Assembly: GCA_963790335.1 (NCBI GenBank)
Contig: CAWBOB010000007.1
Span: forward strand, 248,001-312,000
DNA: 64,000 nt
Source: JAOUEA01 sp963790335
GTDB taxonomy: Bacteria > Actinomycetota > UBA4738 > HRBIN12
Direction: 5' to 3'
The notes beneath the pieces were generated by a model that was not told where the DNA came from, ran no database searches, and saw nothing but the letters and a program-made list of their open reading frames with translations. A program made the position numbers and the translations under genes. The stretch's first letter is position 1. Every line of letters starts with the position of its first letter. This document shows, piece by piece, positions 17,262 through 25,469 of the stretch.

Positions 17262-19129
17262 GTCTGGTCCCCCTGCCCGCGCCGGCCGGCCGGCTCGCCA
17301 CCGCCGATCCACGCCGCCATCAGTATCTCGTCCTCGTCACCGTAGGACTTGCGGGAATGCCTCGCGAGTCGTCCTTCCTGCACGAAACCGAACCGGCGGT
17401 ACAACGCGATCGCGGCCCGGTTGCTCGGGTACACGGAGAGCACGACCTTGTCGACGCCCACCGAACGCGCCCATCGCATCGCCTCGGCCAGGAGCGCCGA
17501 GCCCACCCCACGCCCTCGAACGTCGGCCGTCACGGCGATGCCGAGCGATGCGACATGGCGCGTCACCGGATGAGCCTCCCGCTCGATGTAGAGGTGCCCG
17601 ATGAGCCGCCCCTCGCCGTCGGTCGCGACGATCTGCGCGGCTCGATCGGTCCACGGATGACGGAAGCGGCGGCGGTACGTCCGGGCCGTGCCGGTCACCC
17701 GCTCCGTGCGCACGTTGCCCTCCTCCGCGACGATCGCGCGCCAGAACGCCAGGTAGGGAACTGCGTCGGCCGGACGGGCGGGGCGCACCGTGACGCCGTC
17801 GGGCGTGGAGGGCGGGAGTGCGCTCGAGGCGGTCGCGGCCTCGAGGCGGTCGAGGTCGGCTGCGTCCTCGCGGCGCAGCCACGGTGTCGCCGACCCATCG
17901 GCGACCGCCACGACCGCGGGGCGACCGACGCGGTTGTAGGTGCTCGCGAGCGAGTAGGTGTACGCCCCGGTGGCCGCGAACGCGAGCAGGTCGCCGGGGC
18001 TCGTCGCCGCCGGCATCTGCACACGCTCGGCGAGCGTGTCGCCTGATTCGCAATGGCGACCCACGACGGTCAGCTCGCCGACGGCATCGTGTCCTGCAGC
18101 GGGCGACGTCGCGAGCGCGACCGTGTGCGCGGCGTCGTAGAGGGCGGGTCGCACGTTGTCGCTCATGCCCCCGTCGACCGCCGCGAGGCGCCGGCCCCCG
18201 GCGACCGTCTTGGTCGCCACGATCCGGTAGAGCGTCACGCCGGCGTTGGCGACGAGCCAGCGCCCCGGCTCCACCATGAGCGTCGGCTCGACCAGGCCGA
18301 GCTGTGCCGCCTCCTCGCCGAGCCGCGAGCGCAACGCGTCGCCGAGCTGCTCGAGCGAGATCGGTCGCTCGTCGACGTAGCGCACGCCGAACCCTCCCCC
18401 GACGTCCAGCGTGCCGATGGCCAGGCCTGAGTCGTCGCGCACGCGCGCGGCGAGCTGCATGAGCACGCCGAGCGTCTGCAGGAACGGTTCCGCATCGACG
18501 ATCTGCGAGCCGATGTGCGCATGCAGTCCGTCGACGCGAAGGCTCGGCATGTCGGCCGCGAGTCCCAGCACCTCGGTCGCTTCCGCCAGCGGCGTGCCGA
18601 ACTTGGAGGCGTCGTGGCCCGTCGCGATCGCCTCGTGGGTCCTCACCTCGACCTCGGGCACGACGCGCAGGAGCACCGGCTGCACCGTGCCGGCCGCGCG
18701 CGCGATCCGATCGAGGCGCTCGAGCTCGTCGAGACCGTCGGCGACGACGAGCCCGACACCAGACTCGGCGGCGAGCGCGAGCTCCTCGTCGGTCTTGGCG
18801 TTCCCATGGAAGACGATCCGCGACGCGGGTGCTCCAGCACGCAGGCACGCCTGCACCTCACCATCGGTCGCTGCGAGCAGATCGAGGCCTTCGTCGAGCG
18901 CGAGCCGGAGCATCGCGAACGCGGTGAACGCCTTGACGGCGTAGCAGACCCGCGGGAACGCCGCCCGAGCCGTGCGGCAGCGTTCACGCACCTCCTGCTC
19001 GTCGATGACCAGCAACGGCGTGCCGAACCGCTCGGCGAGTTCCGTGGCTCGCACGCCGCCCATGACGAGACCGTCGTCATCGAAGGCCGCATGCGACGGC
19101 CAGGGACCGCCCCACGCTTCCTCGGTCAT
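17258..19129 (-). CDS. lysA: Diaminopimelate decarboxylase fused to a GNAT acetyltransferase domain
   Basis: About 623 aa against the usual 420-470. Residues 1-435 are a complete type III PLP decarboxylase: PLP lysine in VCYAVKAFTAFAM, GLHAHIGSQI, GGGFGVRY, VEPGRWLVANAG, and the CESGDTLAERVQMP active-site Cys loop. It makes lysine from meso-DAP. Residues 450-615 are a GNAT fold: VTVRPARPADAVPYLAFWRA, acetyl-CoA loop AVTADVRGRGVGSALLAEA, and SNRAAIALYRRFGFVQEG. No stop or frame change lies between them, so the fusion is real in this assembly. The GNAT substrate is unknown. ATG 19129 is chosen; TTG 19138 is possible. Confidence 0.94.
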   Translation of the reverse strand: MTEEAWGGPWPSHAAFDDDGLVMGGVRATELAERFGTPLLVIDEQEVRERCRTARAAFPRVCYAVKAFTAFAMLRLALDEGLDLLAATDGEVQACLRAGAPASRIVFHGNAKTDEELALAAESGVGLVVADGLDELERLDRIARAAGTVQPVLLRVVPEVEVRTHEAIATGHDASKFGTPLAEATEVLGLAADMPSLRVDGLHAHIGSQIVDAEPFLQTLGVLMQLAARVRDDSGLAIGTLDVGGGFGVRYVDERPISLEQLGDALRSRLGEEAAQLGLVEPTLMVEPGRWLVANAGVTLYRIVATKTVAGGRRLAAVDGGMSDNVRPALYDAAHTVALATSPAAGHDAVGELTVVGRHCESGDTLAERVQMPAATSPGDLLAFAATGAYTYSLASTYNRVGRPAVVAVADGSATPWLRREDAADLDRLEAATASSALPPSTPDGVTVRPARPADAVPYLAFWRAIVAEEGNVRTERVTGTARTYRRRFRHPWTDRAAQIVATDGEGRLIGHLYIEREAHPVTRHVASLGIAVTADVRGRGVGSALLAEAMRWARSVGVDKVVLSVYPSNRAAIALYRRFGFVQEGRLARHSRKSYGDEDEILMAAWIGGGEPAGRRGQGDQT

Positions 19130-19160
19130 GTTCGGCAATCGACCCTTCTCGGGTGCGGCC

Positions 19161-19685
19161 CTAGAACAAGCTGTCCGGGCCGACGCCGGGTTCGCGGAGC
19201 ATCATCTGTAGCGCGGACCCAACCATGATCGGACGATCAGGGAGAGAAAGCGACCAGGATCCGCTCGGCCTCTTGGGAGACTTCGCGGACGATATCTGTC
19301 GCTGGCTGCCGCGACGACGAATCGTGTCCCTCCACGCTGCCCGCGCACCCAAGGCGAGGACCGCCGCGACCCCGCGTCCTTCTCCGATCCCGCCGGCGTC
19401 GATCACCAGCATGGTAGACACGGAGCCATCAACCGCACGGACGAGCGCGGCCTTGGCGATCGAACCCCAGACGTGTCCACCGGCATCGAGCCCTGCGCCA
19501 CGACGAATCCACGCCAGCGTGGACCGCGAGGTCAGCCTCCTGGCGCTGCCGACGTTGAGCATCACTAGCGCTCCGGCCGCGTGTACTTCTTCGAGATAGG
19601 TGCTCCTGGCGACAGACTGGACCAGTGGTAGGAGGTGAGGAGCACGTAGCTCGAGGCAGGCCAAGAGCCTCTCCCGCTGATCCAC
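19161..19685 (-). pseudogene. Nitronate monooxygenase (2-nitropropane dioxygenase-like) relic
   Basis: 174 codons open, about half of the usual 320-350. HAAGALVMLNVGS, GAGLDAGGHVWGS and MLVIDAGGIGEGRGVAAVLA match the central FMN-binding blocks of nitronate monooxygenase (AGAxV, QGxEAGGH, PVIAAGGIxDGRG). The N-terminal third is missing. After ALGARAAW the family sequence continues in another frame as GTRFVVAAASD, and later returns. Several conserved positions are altered. The frame loss is shared with other genes here, but the truncation and degenerate motifs argue for genuine decay. It sits between lysA and the accessory sigma-factor block. Confidence 0.6.
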
Positions 19686-20054
19686 TTGCTCGGGGCTACT
19701 GACCCTCCCGATCAGCGCTTAACGATGGGGACATCGATCCGAGTCGTTCGCAGAGTTCCGTTCGGATCATGACGCTCCCTCGCCCTGAAGTCCGAATCCT
19801 CTCACCCCTCAGGGCGGGAACGTCCCGGCGCGACCGGCCCACCCTTCCTGCCCCGCCAGAGGGAGGGCGGACCCCTCCCGCTCGAACTCAACTCATCAGG
19901 CCCAGGCTGTAGATCATCACCTCGGTCACGTCTGCCAAGCACCCTTCTCATGCGAAGGAAGCAGGGAAGCGCGCCGGCGTGGCGAGACCCGCTCTCGTGG
20001 AATCGCGTTGACTCGCCCATAATCAATCCCCGCCGCTCGGGGGTTCATGGACCG
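19686..20054. other. Gene-free spacer before the ECF sigma gene
   Basis: 369 nt between the relic and the divergent sigma gene. I see no coding sequence or RNA gene. The segment is less G+C-rich than its surroundings by eye. A CATAAT hexamer at 20018-20023 is a possible -10 element for the sigma gene, but no good -35 stands 16-18 nt before it. Confidence 0.5.
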
Positions 20055-20060
20055 ATGAAC
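20043..20060. promoter_or_regulatory. Inverted repeat over the ECF sigma start codon
   Basis: GTTCAT and ATGAAC form a perfect 6-bp inverted repeat with a 6-nt spacer. The right arm contains the ATG at 20055. It could be an operator or an RNA hairpin that limits ribosome access. It may also be chance. Confidence 0.3.
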
Positions 20061-20585
20061 GAGCCGCTCCGAATCGTATCCCCGCCGGTCACGTCCGAGA
20101 TCGCGACCAGCACGAGGGATTTCGAGGACCTGGTGCACGCCGAGAGCGCGCACCTGTTCGGCGCTCTCTGCCTCCTCGCCGGGGACCGCTTCGAGGCGGA
20201 GGACGTGATGCAGGAAGCGTTCCTGAGGGTATGGGAGCGCTGGGACCGAGTGGCCGATATGGAGGATCCGACCGGATACCTCTATCGCACTGCGCTGAAC
20301 CTATACCGCAAGCGGATGCGGCGGGCGGCTCTCGCAACGAGACGTGCGATCCACCTCGCTCCTCGGGGTCAGGGGCTCGCGGATGTCGAAACGCGTGACG
20401 CGGTTGTCCAGGCGCTCGCGACCCTGACGCCCCGACAGCGTCAAAGCGTGGTGCTGGTCGATCTCCTCGACTACTCCTCCAAGGATGCGGGACGCTTGAT
20501 GGGGATCAGGGCAGCCACCGTGCGGGTTCTCGTCTCAAAGGGGCGAGCGGCGCTCAAACGGAACGCGGGTGATCGAGGTGAATGA
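20055..20585 (+). CDS. ECF RNA polymerase sigma factor
   Basis: About 176 aa. Region 2 is seen in DFEDLVHAESAHLFGALCLL and DRFEAEDVMQEAFLRVWERW, including the DVMQEAFLRVW core that binds RNA polymerase. Region 4 is TLTPRQRQSVVLVDLLDYSS followed by a helix-turn-helix (GIRAATVRVLVSKGRAAL). It has the two-domain ECF layout with no extra C-terminal domain. It overlaps the next gene, a membrane-anchored propeller protein, by 17 nt, so that protein is the likely partner or anti-sigma factor. The start ATG 20055 is chosen at the family N terminus. The ribosome site is weak, and an inverted repeat covers the start. Confidence 0.88.
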   Translation: MNEPLRIVSPPVTSEIATSTRDFEDLVHAESAHLFGALCLLAGDRFEAEDVMQEAFLRVWERWDRVADMEDPTGYLYRTALNLYRKRMRRAALATRRAIHLAPRGQGLADVETRDAVVQALATLTPRQRQSVVLVDLLDYSSKDAGRLMGIRAATVRVLVSKGRAALKRNAGDRGE

Positions 20586-21744
20586 CACCAAGCAGATTCT
20601 GCAGCGCGCTCGGGATCAGTTCCAGCCCCCTCAGGACCTCTTGGGATCGCTCGTCCGCCGCCGCGATCGGAAGCAGCGAAACAAGCGGATCAGCGCCAGC
20701 GTCGTCGCTTTGATCGTGGCGATCGCCGGCATCGGGACCGTGCTCCGAGCGTTCGACGCGAGCCCTCGAACCCCCGCCGCGCCGACCCCTTCCCCGCTGG
20801 CGAGCAACGGGGACCTCACGTTCGTCGGCCGCGGCTCGTCCGATTTCGCAAGCCTGTACCTCGTCGATCCCGCCGGCCACCCGAGGAGGATCCTCGACGC
20901 CGGTTGCCCGGGGAACTCCGGCGACCCGCCGTCATGCGAGGACGTTGGCATCAGAAGCGTCGACTGGTCACCCGACGGCAGCCGCATCGCGTACACGCTC
21001 TGGGGGACAACGCCCGCCGGCATCGGCATGCTCGAGGGGATCTACGTGATGGAGTTCGCGACCGAACAGGTCCATCAACTCACTTCATGCATGGACCCAT
21101 GTTTCCTCCAGACCGATGTGGAGTGGTCTCCCGACGGATCTCGGATCGCGTACACGCAGGTCGATGTCGCCGGGTGCGACGCAGCGTGGGCGTTCAGCGG
21201 CTCATGCTCCATCTACACGATGAACGCCGACGGGACCGATCGGGTGAGGCTCCCGACCGGATCGGTCGTCGATCCCGTCAACCCGTCCTGGTCGCCGAAC
21301 GGGAGGGAGATCGCCTTCTCGGCACGGGTGGGCAAGGAGTGGTTCGTCTACACGATGACCTCTGACGGCTCGGAGCCGACCCGCCTTGCCCCCGATCTCC
21401 CCGCGCCCGAGCAGAACCAGCCGTCCTGGTCGCCGGACGGTTCGGAGATCGCCTTCCTGGCGGGCGGCGACGTGTCGAACACCATCGCAAGGGGCTACGG
21501 CGACTTCGAACTCTGGTCGATCGCACCCGACGGATCGCAGCGCCGATCCATGACGCAAGGTTGCTGTTTGTTCGCGGGCGGGCACTTTGCCGTCCAGGGT
21601 CCGGAGTGGTCGCCCGATGGGACGCAGATCTTGATCCTCGGAGGGAGCGGGTCGAGGCCCATGGTGATCGATGCAGCTACGAAGGACCGCTCCTTCGTCC
21701 TCGAGAAGGCGTTCGGAGCGATCGCGTGGCAGCCGGTGCCGTGA
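20569..21744 (+). CDS. Membrane-anchored TolB/PD40-type beta-propeller protein, possible anti-sigma partner
   Basis: 391 aa. Residues 1-40 are cytosolic and basic (LLGSLVRRRDRKQRNKRIS). One membrane helix spans about 42-60 (ASVVALIVAIAGIGTVL), and a Thr/Pro linker follows. Residues 80-390 contain repeated WSPDG/WSPNG units (VDWSPDGSRIAY, VEWSPDGSRIAY, PSWSPNGREIAF, PSWSPDGSEIAF, PEWSPDGTQILI), the PD40 beta-propeller blade. No zinc anti-sigma motif (HxxxCxxC) is present. Coupling to an ECF sigma gene by a 17-nt overlap suggests an extracytoplasmic sensor that controls the sigma factor through its short N-terminal tail. This is inference. GTG 20578 is an alternative start. Confidence 0.8.
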   Translation: MIEVNDTKQILQRARDQFQPPQDLLGSLVRRRDRKQRNKRISASVVALIVAIAGIGTVLRAFDASPRTPAAPTPSPLASNGDLTFVGRGSSDFASLYLVDPAGHPRRILDAGCPGNSGDPPSCEDVGIRSVDWSPDGSRIAYTLWGTTPAGIGMLEGIYVMEFATEQVHQLTSCMDPCFLQTDVEWSPDGSRIAYTQVDVAGCDAAWAFSGSCSIYTMNADGTDRVRLPTGSVVDPVNPSWSPNGREIAFSARVGKEWFVYTMTSDGSEPTRLAPDLPAPEQNQPSWSPDGSEIAFLAGGDVSNTIARGYGDFELWSIAPDGSQRRSMTQGCCLFAGGHFAVQGPEWSPDGTQILILGGSGSRPMVIDAATKDRSFVLEKAFGAIAWQPVP

Positions 21745-21822
21745 GGAGTCCGAGTGAGGAACCCCACAGAAGTCTTGTGCACGGTCCGTCCGGACGGCTG
21801 GCATTGAGGAAGGTGTTCGAGG

Positions 21823-22401
21823 ATGAGGATACGCAGGCATCGCCGATCAGGTGCCTCGGCTCGATACGTCCGGTCGATCGCCGTGATCCTGCTCGCCATG
21901 ACGGCGTGCGATGGCGGGGCAGCGTCCGACCCCTCCGGGTCCGCGACCACAACAACGGCTTCCCCCTCCGTCACCGGCCCGCCCGCATCGCCGCTTGAGG
22001 GTGATTGGGTAAGCGACTCGATCGCGGCAGCCGATATTCGCGCCGTCATCCTGGATGCGGGATTCACTCGCAAGGACGCCGAACAGGTTCTCGGCGAAAC
22101 GCGCAGCTTCGAGTTCACGCTTCGTTTTGAGGGTGGGCGGTTCGCCCTCCTCAGTTCATGGGACGGCGAGGACGTGGGAGAGCTTGAGAGCGGCCCCTAT
22201 CGCGTGGTCGAGGACGACCGACTTCACCTCGGCATCGGCGACACTGGGGACTCCCTCTTGTTCGCGCTCGAACTGCAAGGAGAGGAGTTGACGCTCAGGC
22301 TTCTCAGGAGCGCCGAGGCCGGGACGGCCGAGGACAAGTACACGCACTCGTACTTCACGACGGCGTTCTACACCGGTCACGCCTTCACCAGGTCGGCGTA
22401 G
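21823..22401 (+). CDS. Predicted lipoprotein of unknown function
   Basis: 192 aa. A basic N terminus and hydrophobic stretch (YVRSIAVILLAMTACDGG) end in a lipobox-like MTAC, so the protein is probably lipidated and surface-bound. A Ser/Thr/Pro linker follows. The remaining 130 residues contain LEGDWVSDSI and repeated beta-strand-like stretches with FRFEGGRF-type pattern, suggesting a lipocalin-like or single beta-sandwich domain. I recognise no named family. It lies 78 nt after the propeller gene on the same strand and shares a similar design with the next lipoprotein, so both may belong to the sigma-factor regulon. Confidence 0.65.
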   Translation: MRIRRHRRSGASARYVRSIAVILLAMTACDGGAASDPSGSATTTTASPSVTGPPASPLEGDWVSDSIAAADIRAVILDAGFTRKDAEQVLGETRSFEFTLRFEGGRFALLSSWDGEDVGELESGPYRVVEDDRLHLGIGDTGDSLLFALELQGEELTLRLLRSAEAGTAEDKYTHSYFTTAFYTGHAFTRSA

Positions 22402-22444
22402 ATTCCAATTCTCGTCAAGGTATGGTTCGGAAGGGAGGCCCACG

Positions 22445-23065
22445 ATGAGGACGACCGTCGTTGCTCTCGCTGTAGCCGCGGCCTCATGTCTCGCCTGCAG
22501 TTCTGGTGAGAGTCCATCACCACAGGGCAGCGAGTCATCGGCTGCTCCGTCGGAACCAACGTCGACCAGCCCCTCGTCGGTCCCCGCGCTCGTCGGTCGA
22601 TGGGAGCGAGTGACCACGTGCGAAGACATGGTCGAAGCGCTCGACCAAGAAGGCCTCGCTTCCCTCGCGCCTGCGATGCTCGCCGGGAACGGGTTGGTCT
22701 CCGGAAGCCCTCGCCAGCTGGCGAGGAAGGACGACATCTGCGAGGGTGCCGTGCCTCGGGAGCACTCTCACTTCTTTACGGCGACCGGCGAGTTCGGTTC
22801 GCTCGACTACAACAACCAGCAGGTGGACGACAGCCCGTACGAGATGGGCGACGACAACACCGTCTTCATCGGAGGCGGGCCATCCGAGTTCAAGTACCGC
22901 ATCACCGAAGATGGGCAGACACTCAGCCTCGACCCCGTCATCCCGGCGTCTGACAAGCGCAAGGCGCTCGCTGATCCGCTGGAGTTCAGCGGCGCGGGAT
23001 GGAGCGTCGCCGTCGCATTCCCCGGGTACACATGGGAACGTGTGGACTGCGACGGGTGGTGCTGA
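22445..23065 (+). CDS. Predicted lipoprotein of unknown function
   Basis: 206 aa. Signal MRTTVVALAVAAASCLACSS has a lipobox ending at LAC, followed by a Ser/Pro/Thr-rich linker. The domain opens with LVGRWERVTTCEDMVEAL and ends with YTWERVDCDGWC. The WxRV repeats at both ends suggest a closed beta structure. Five or six Cys lie outside the signal and may form disulfides. GGAGG lies 6 nt before ATG 22445, a strong ribosome site. No family is recognised. It is convergent with argS. Confidence 0.65.
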   Translation: MRTTVVALAVAAASCLACSSGESPSPQGSESSAAPSEPTSTSPSSVPALVGRWERVTTCEDMVEALDQEGLASLAPAMLAGNGLVSGSPRQLARKDDICEGAVPREHSHFFTATGEFGSLDYNNQQVDDSPYEMGDDNTVFIGGGPSEFKYRITEDGQTLSLDPVIPASDKRKALADPLEFSGAGWSVAVAFPGYTWERVDCDGWC

Positions 23066-23252
23066 CAGACCGCATGTCGTTGGCGTCGAGCGGTTCGGAA
23101 CACCCGAGGGACGGGGCCATCAGGGGCCTGGCTTCCTTGCGACGCACAAGAACTGCTGGCAAGTCGTCGCCGATTGCGCCTCCCGGCTGTCCGCCGCTCC
23201 ACACGGTGGGGTGTTCCCAGCTGAGGGCGGGAGAGGGACCCCGTGATCCTCC

Positions 23253-24932
23253 TCAGTCATCGTCGGCGGCGCGCTCCATCGACTCCGGCGCGCTCACGCC
23301 GAGCAGATCGAGCAGGTTCGCGAGCACCTGCTTCGTAGCGGTGGCCAGCCAGAGCCTGGCCTGGGTGAGCTCCGGATCGTCGGAGACCACCTTGCAGTCG
23401 GTGTAGAAGCGGTGGAACCGGGCCGCGAGATCCTGCGCGGCGTGCGCTACGCGATGGGGCGCGCGCAGTTCCGCCGCGTACGCGATCGACGCCGGCACGT
23501 CGGCCAGCGCGCGCATGAGGTCGGTCTCGGCATCGGCGGTGAGCAGGGTCAGGTCCGCTTCCCCGATCGCCCGCAGCGAGAGACCTTCGCGGTCGGCCTT
23601 GGCGAGGATGGACGCGATGCGGGCATGCCCGTACTGCACGTAGTACACCGGGTTGTCCATCGACTGCCGCTTCACCGTCTCGATATCGAAGGTGATGGTC
23701 GCGTCGTTGGAGAACAGCAGCAGGTGGAACCGCGTCGCGTCGACCCCGACCTCGTCGAGCAGCTGGTCGAGCGAGACGAAGTTGCCCGAGCGCTTGCCCA
23801 TGGGCACCGGTTCGCCGTCGCGCATGAACGACACCCATTGGTAGATGAGCAGCTCGAGCGCGCCGGCGTCGTATCCGAGCGCCTGCGCGGCTCCCTTGAG
23901 CCGTGCGACGTCGCCGTGGTGGTCGGCGCCCAGCACGTAGACGAGGTGATCGAACCCCCGCGAGAACTTGTCGACGATGTACGCGGCGTCGGCTCCGAAG
24001 TAGGTGTGCAGCCCGTTGGACCGCACGACGACCCGGTCCTTGTCGTCGCCGAAGGCGGTCGAGCGGAACCACAGTGCCCCCTCGTCCTCGGCGATCGCGC
24101 CTGCCTCACGGAGCCGTTGCACCGCCGCTTCGATCTCTCCCTTCGCGACGAGCTCCGACTCCCGGAAGTACGAGTCGAACCGCACCCCGAATCGGGCGAG
24201 GGTGGCCTCGATCTGCGGCAGCACGCGCGCGACGCCCTCGGCGCGCATGCGCAGGAACCGTTCGGCGGCGGGGAGGTCCGCGAGACCCGGGCCCTCCGCA
24301 TCCAGGACCTCTCGCGCGAGATCCTCGACGTATCCGCCGTGGTACCCGTCGTCGGGCACCTCGGCATCGCGGCCGGCGAGCTGCAGGAACCGCGCCTCGA
24401 TCGACGCCCCGAACCGATCCATCTGCCCGCCCGCATCGTTGAAGTAGTACTCGCGCTCGACGGTCCATCCGGTCGCATCGAGCAGGCGGGCGAGCGCGTC
24501 GCCGATCGCAGCGTTGCGAGCATGTCCGAGCGTCAGCGGCCCCGTCGGGTTCGCGCTCACGAACTCGACCTGCACACGGCGTCCGTGCGGCTCGACGCGT
24601 CCGTAGGCCGCACCTCGGGCAGCGATGTCGCGCAGGGTCTCGTACAGCCACTCGTCGGTCGTGAACAGGTTCAGGAAGCCGGGCCCCGCCACCTCGGCCC
24701 GCTCGAGGAAGGGCGCGTCCGGCAACGCGTCGGCGATCGCCTGCGCGACCTCGCGCGGCGGCCGCCCGGCCCGCGCGGCGAGCCCGAGCGCGACGTTCGT
24801 GGCGAAGTCACCGTGCTCGCGCTGCTTGGGAACCAGCAGCTCCGGCGTGGGCAGGTCGCCGTCGACACCGAGCGAGGGCGCCGCCCGCTCGAGGGCGGTC
24901 CGGAGCAGGTCGGTCAGCTGTTCCTCGATCAC
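23253..24932 (-). CDS. argS: Arginyl-tRNA synthetase
   Basis: 559 aa, full length class I synthetase. The N-terminal Add-1 domain is followed by VEFVSANPTGPLTLGHARNA, containing the HIGH-type HxGH motif as LGHA. VLGADHHGDVARLKG and the KMSKS equivalent MGKRSGNFV follow. The C-terminal DALR anticodon-binding domain is visible (FHRFYTDCKVVSD). Its ATG overlaps the stop of the upstream receiver-domain gene as ATGA. A tRNA-Arg gene lies 466 nt upstream on the other strand. In many actinobacteria argS directly precedes lysA. Here a 4-kb accessory block separates them. Confidence 0.97.
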   Translation of the reverse strand: MIEEQLTDLLRTALERAAPSLGVDGDLPTPELLVPKQREHGDFATNVALGLAARAGRPPREVAQAIADALPDAPFLERAEVAGPGFLNLFTTDEWLYETLRDIAARGAAYGRVEPHGRRVQVEFVSANPTGPLTLGHARNAAIGDALARLLDATGWTVEREYYFNDAGGQMDRFGASIEARFLQLAGRDAEVPDDGYHGGYVEDLAREVLDAEGPGLADLPAAERFLRMRAEGVARVLPQIEATLARFGVRFDSYFRESELVAKGEIEAAVQRLREAGAIAEDEGALWFRSTAFGDDKDRVVVRSNGLHTYFGADAAYIVDKFSRGFDHLVYVLGADHHGDVARLKGAAQALGYDAGALELLIYQWVSFMRDGEPVPMGKRSGNFVSLDQLLDEVGVDATRFHLLLFSNDATITFDIETVKRQSMDNPVYYVQYGHARIASILAKADREGLSLRAIGEADLTLLTADAETDLMRALADVPASIAYAAELRAPHRVAHAAQDLAARFHRFYTDCKVVSDDPELTQARLWLATATKQVLANLLDLLGVSAPESMERAADDD

Positions 24933-25318
24933 GGCGTCGCCTCGGTCACGAGCGCCGATCGCACGACGGCTACGAGCGACTCCGGGTCGAACGGTTTCGT
25001 GACGTAGGCGGTGACGCCGACTTCGGCCGCACGTGCGGCGTCGTCGTCGGGTGCGTGGGCGGTGAGCATCACGATCGGCATCTGGGTCATGCCGTGCTCA
25101 CGGCGCAGGCGGCTGCAGGCCTCGTATCCGTCGATGCCCGGCATGTTCACGTCGATGACGATCACGTCGGGCCTGAGCTCGAGGACTCGCTCGACGGCCG
25201 TGTCACCGCGTGTGGCGGTCGAGACCCGGAAGCCGGCGAGCCGGAGGTTCAACTCGAGCAGGCGCACGATCACCGGATCGTCGTCGGCGATCAACACGTG
25301 CGCTCCGGGCTCCCGCAT
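24929..25318 (-). CDS. Stand-alone response regulator receiver protein
   Basis: 129 aa consisting of one REC domain. Acidic pocket is LIADDDPVIV, phospho-acceptor Asp in DVIVIDVNMPGIDGYEA, conserved Thr in IVMLTAH and Lys in YVTKPFDPE. No output domain follows, so it acts as a CheY/Spo0F-like phosphorelay element or a partner-binding switch. No cognate kinase is adjacent. Overlap with argS by 4 nt means it shares the argS transcript. The functional reason for that pairing is unknown. Confidence 0.92.
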   Translation of the reverse strand: MREPGAHVLIADDDPVIVRLLELNLRLAGFRVSTATRGDTAVERVLELRPDVIVIDVNMPGIDGYEACSRLRREHGMTQMPIVMLTAHAPDDDAARAAEVGVTAYVTKPFDPESLVAVVRSALVTEATP

Positions 25319-25397
25319 CGAGGGAGGATACCCACCGGACCCGGCGCCTCTGCCAGAAGCGGACCGGCGAGGGGCGGTTGCTAGACTCGCGCTCGTC

Positions 25398-25469
25398 GCC
25401 CCCGTAGCTCAGGGGATAGAGCGCCGGCCTCCGGAGCCGGAAGCGCAGGTTCGAATCCTGCCGGGGGCA
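25398..25469 (+). tRNA. tRNA-Arg (anticodon CCG)
   Basis: The full cloverleaf folds by eye: acceptor GCCCCCG/CGGGGGC, D stem GCTC/GAGC, anticodon stem CCGGC/GCCGG with loop CTCCGGA (anticodon CCG, reading CGG), T stem GCAGG/CCTGC with loop TTCGAAT, and discriminator A. CCA is not encoded. A TAGACT hexamer at 25382-25387 is well placed as a -10 element; no good -35 is seen. Confidence 0.96.
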
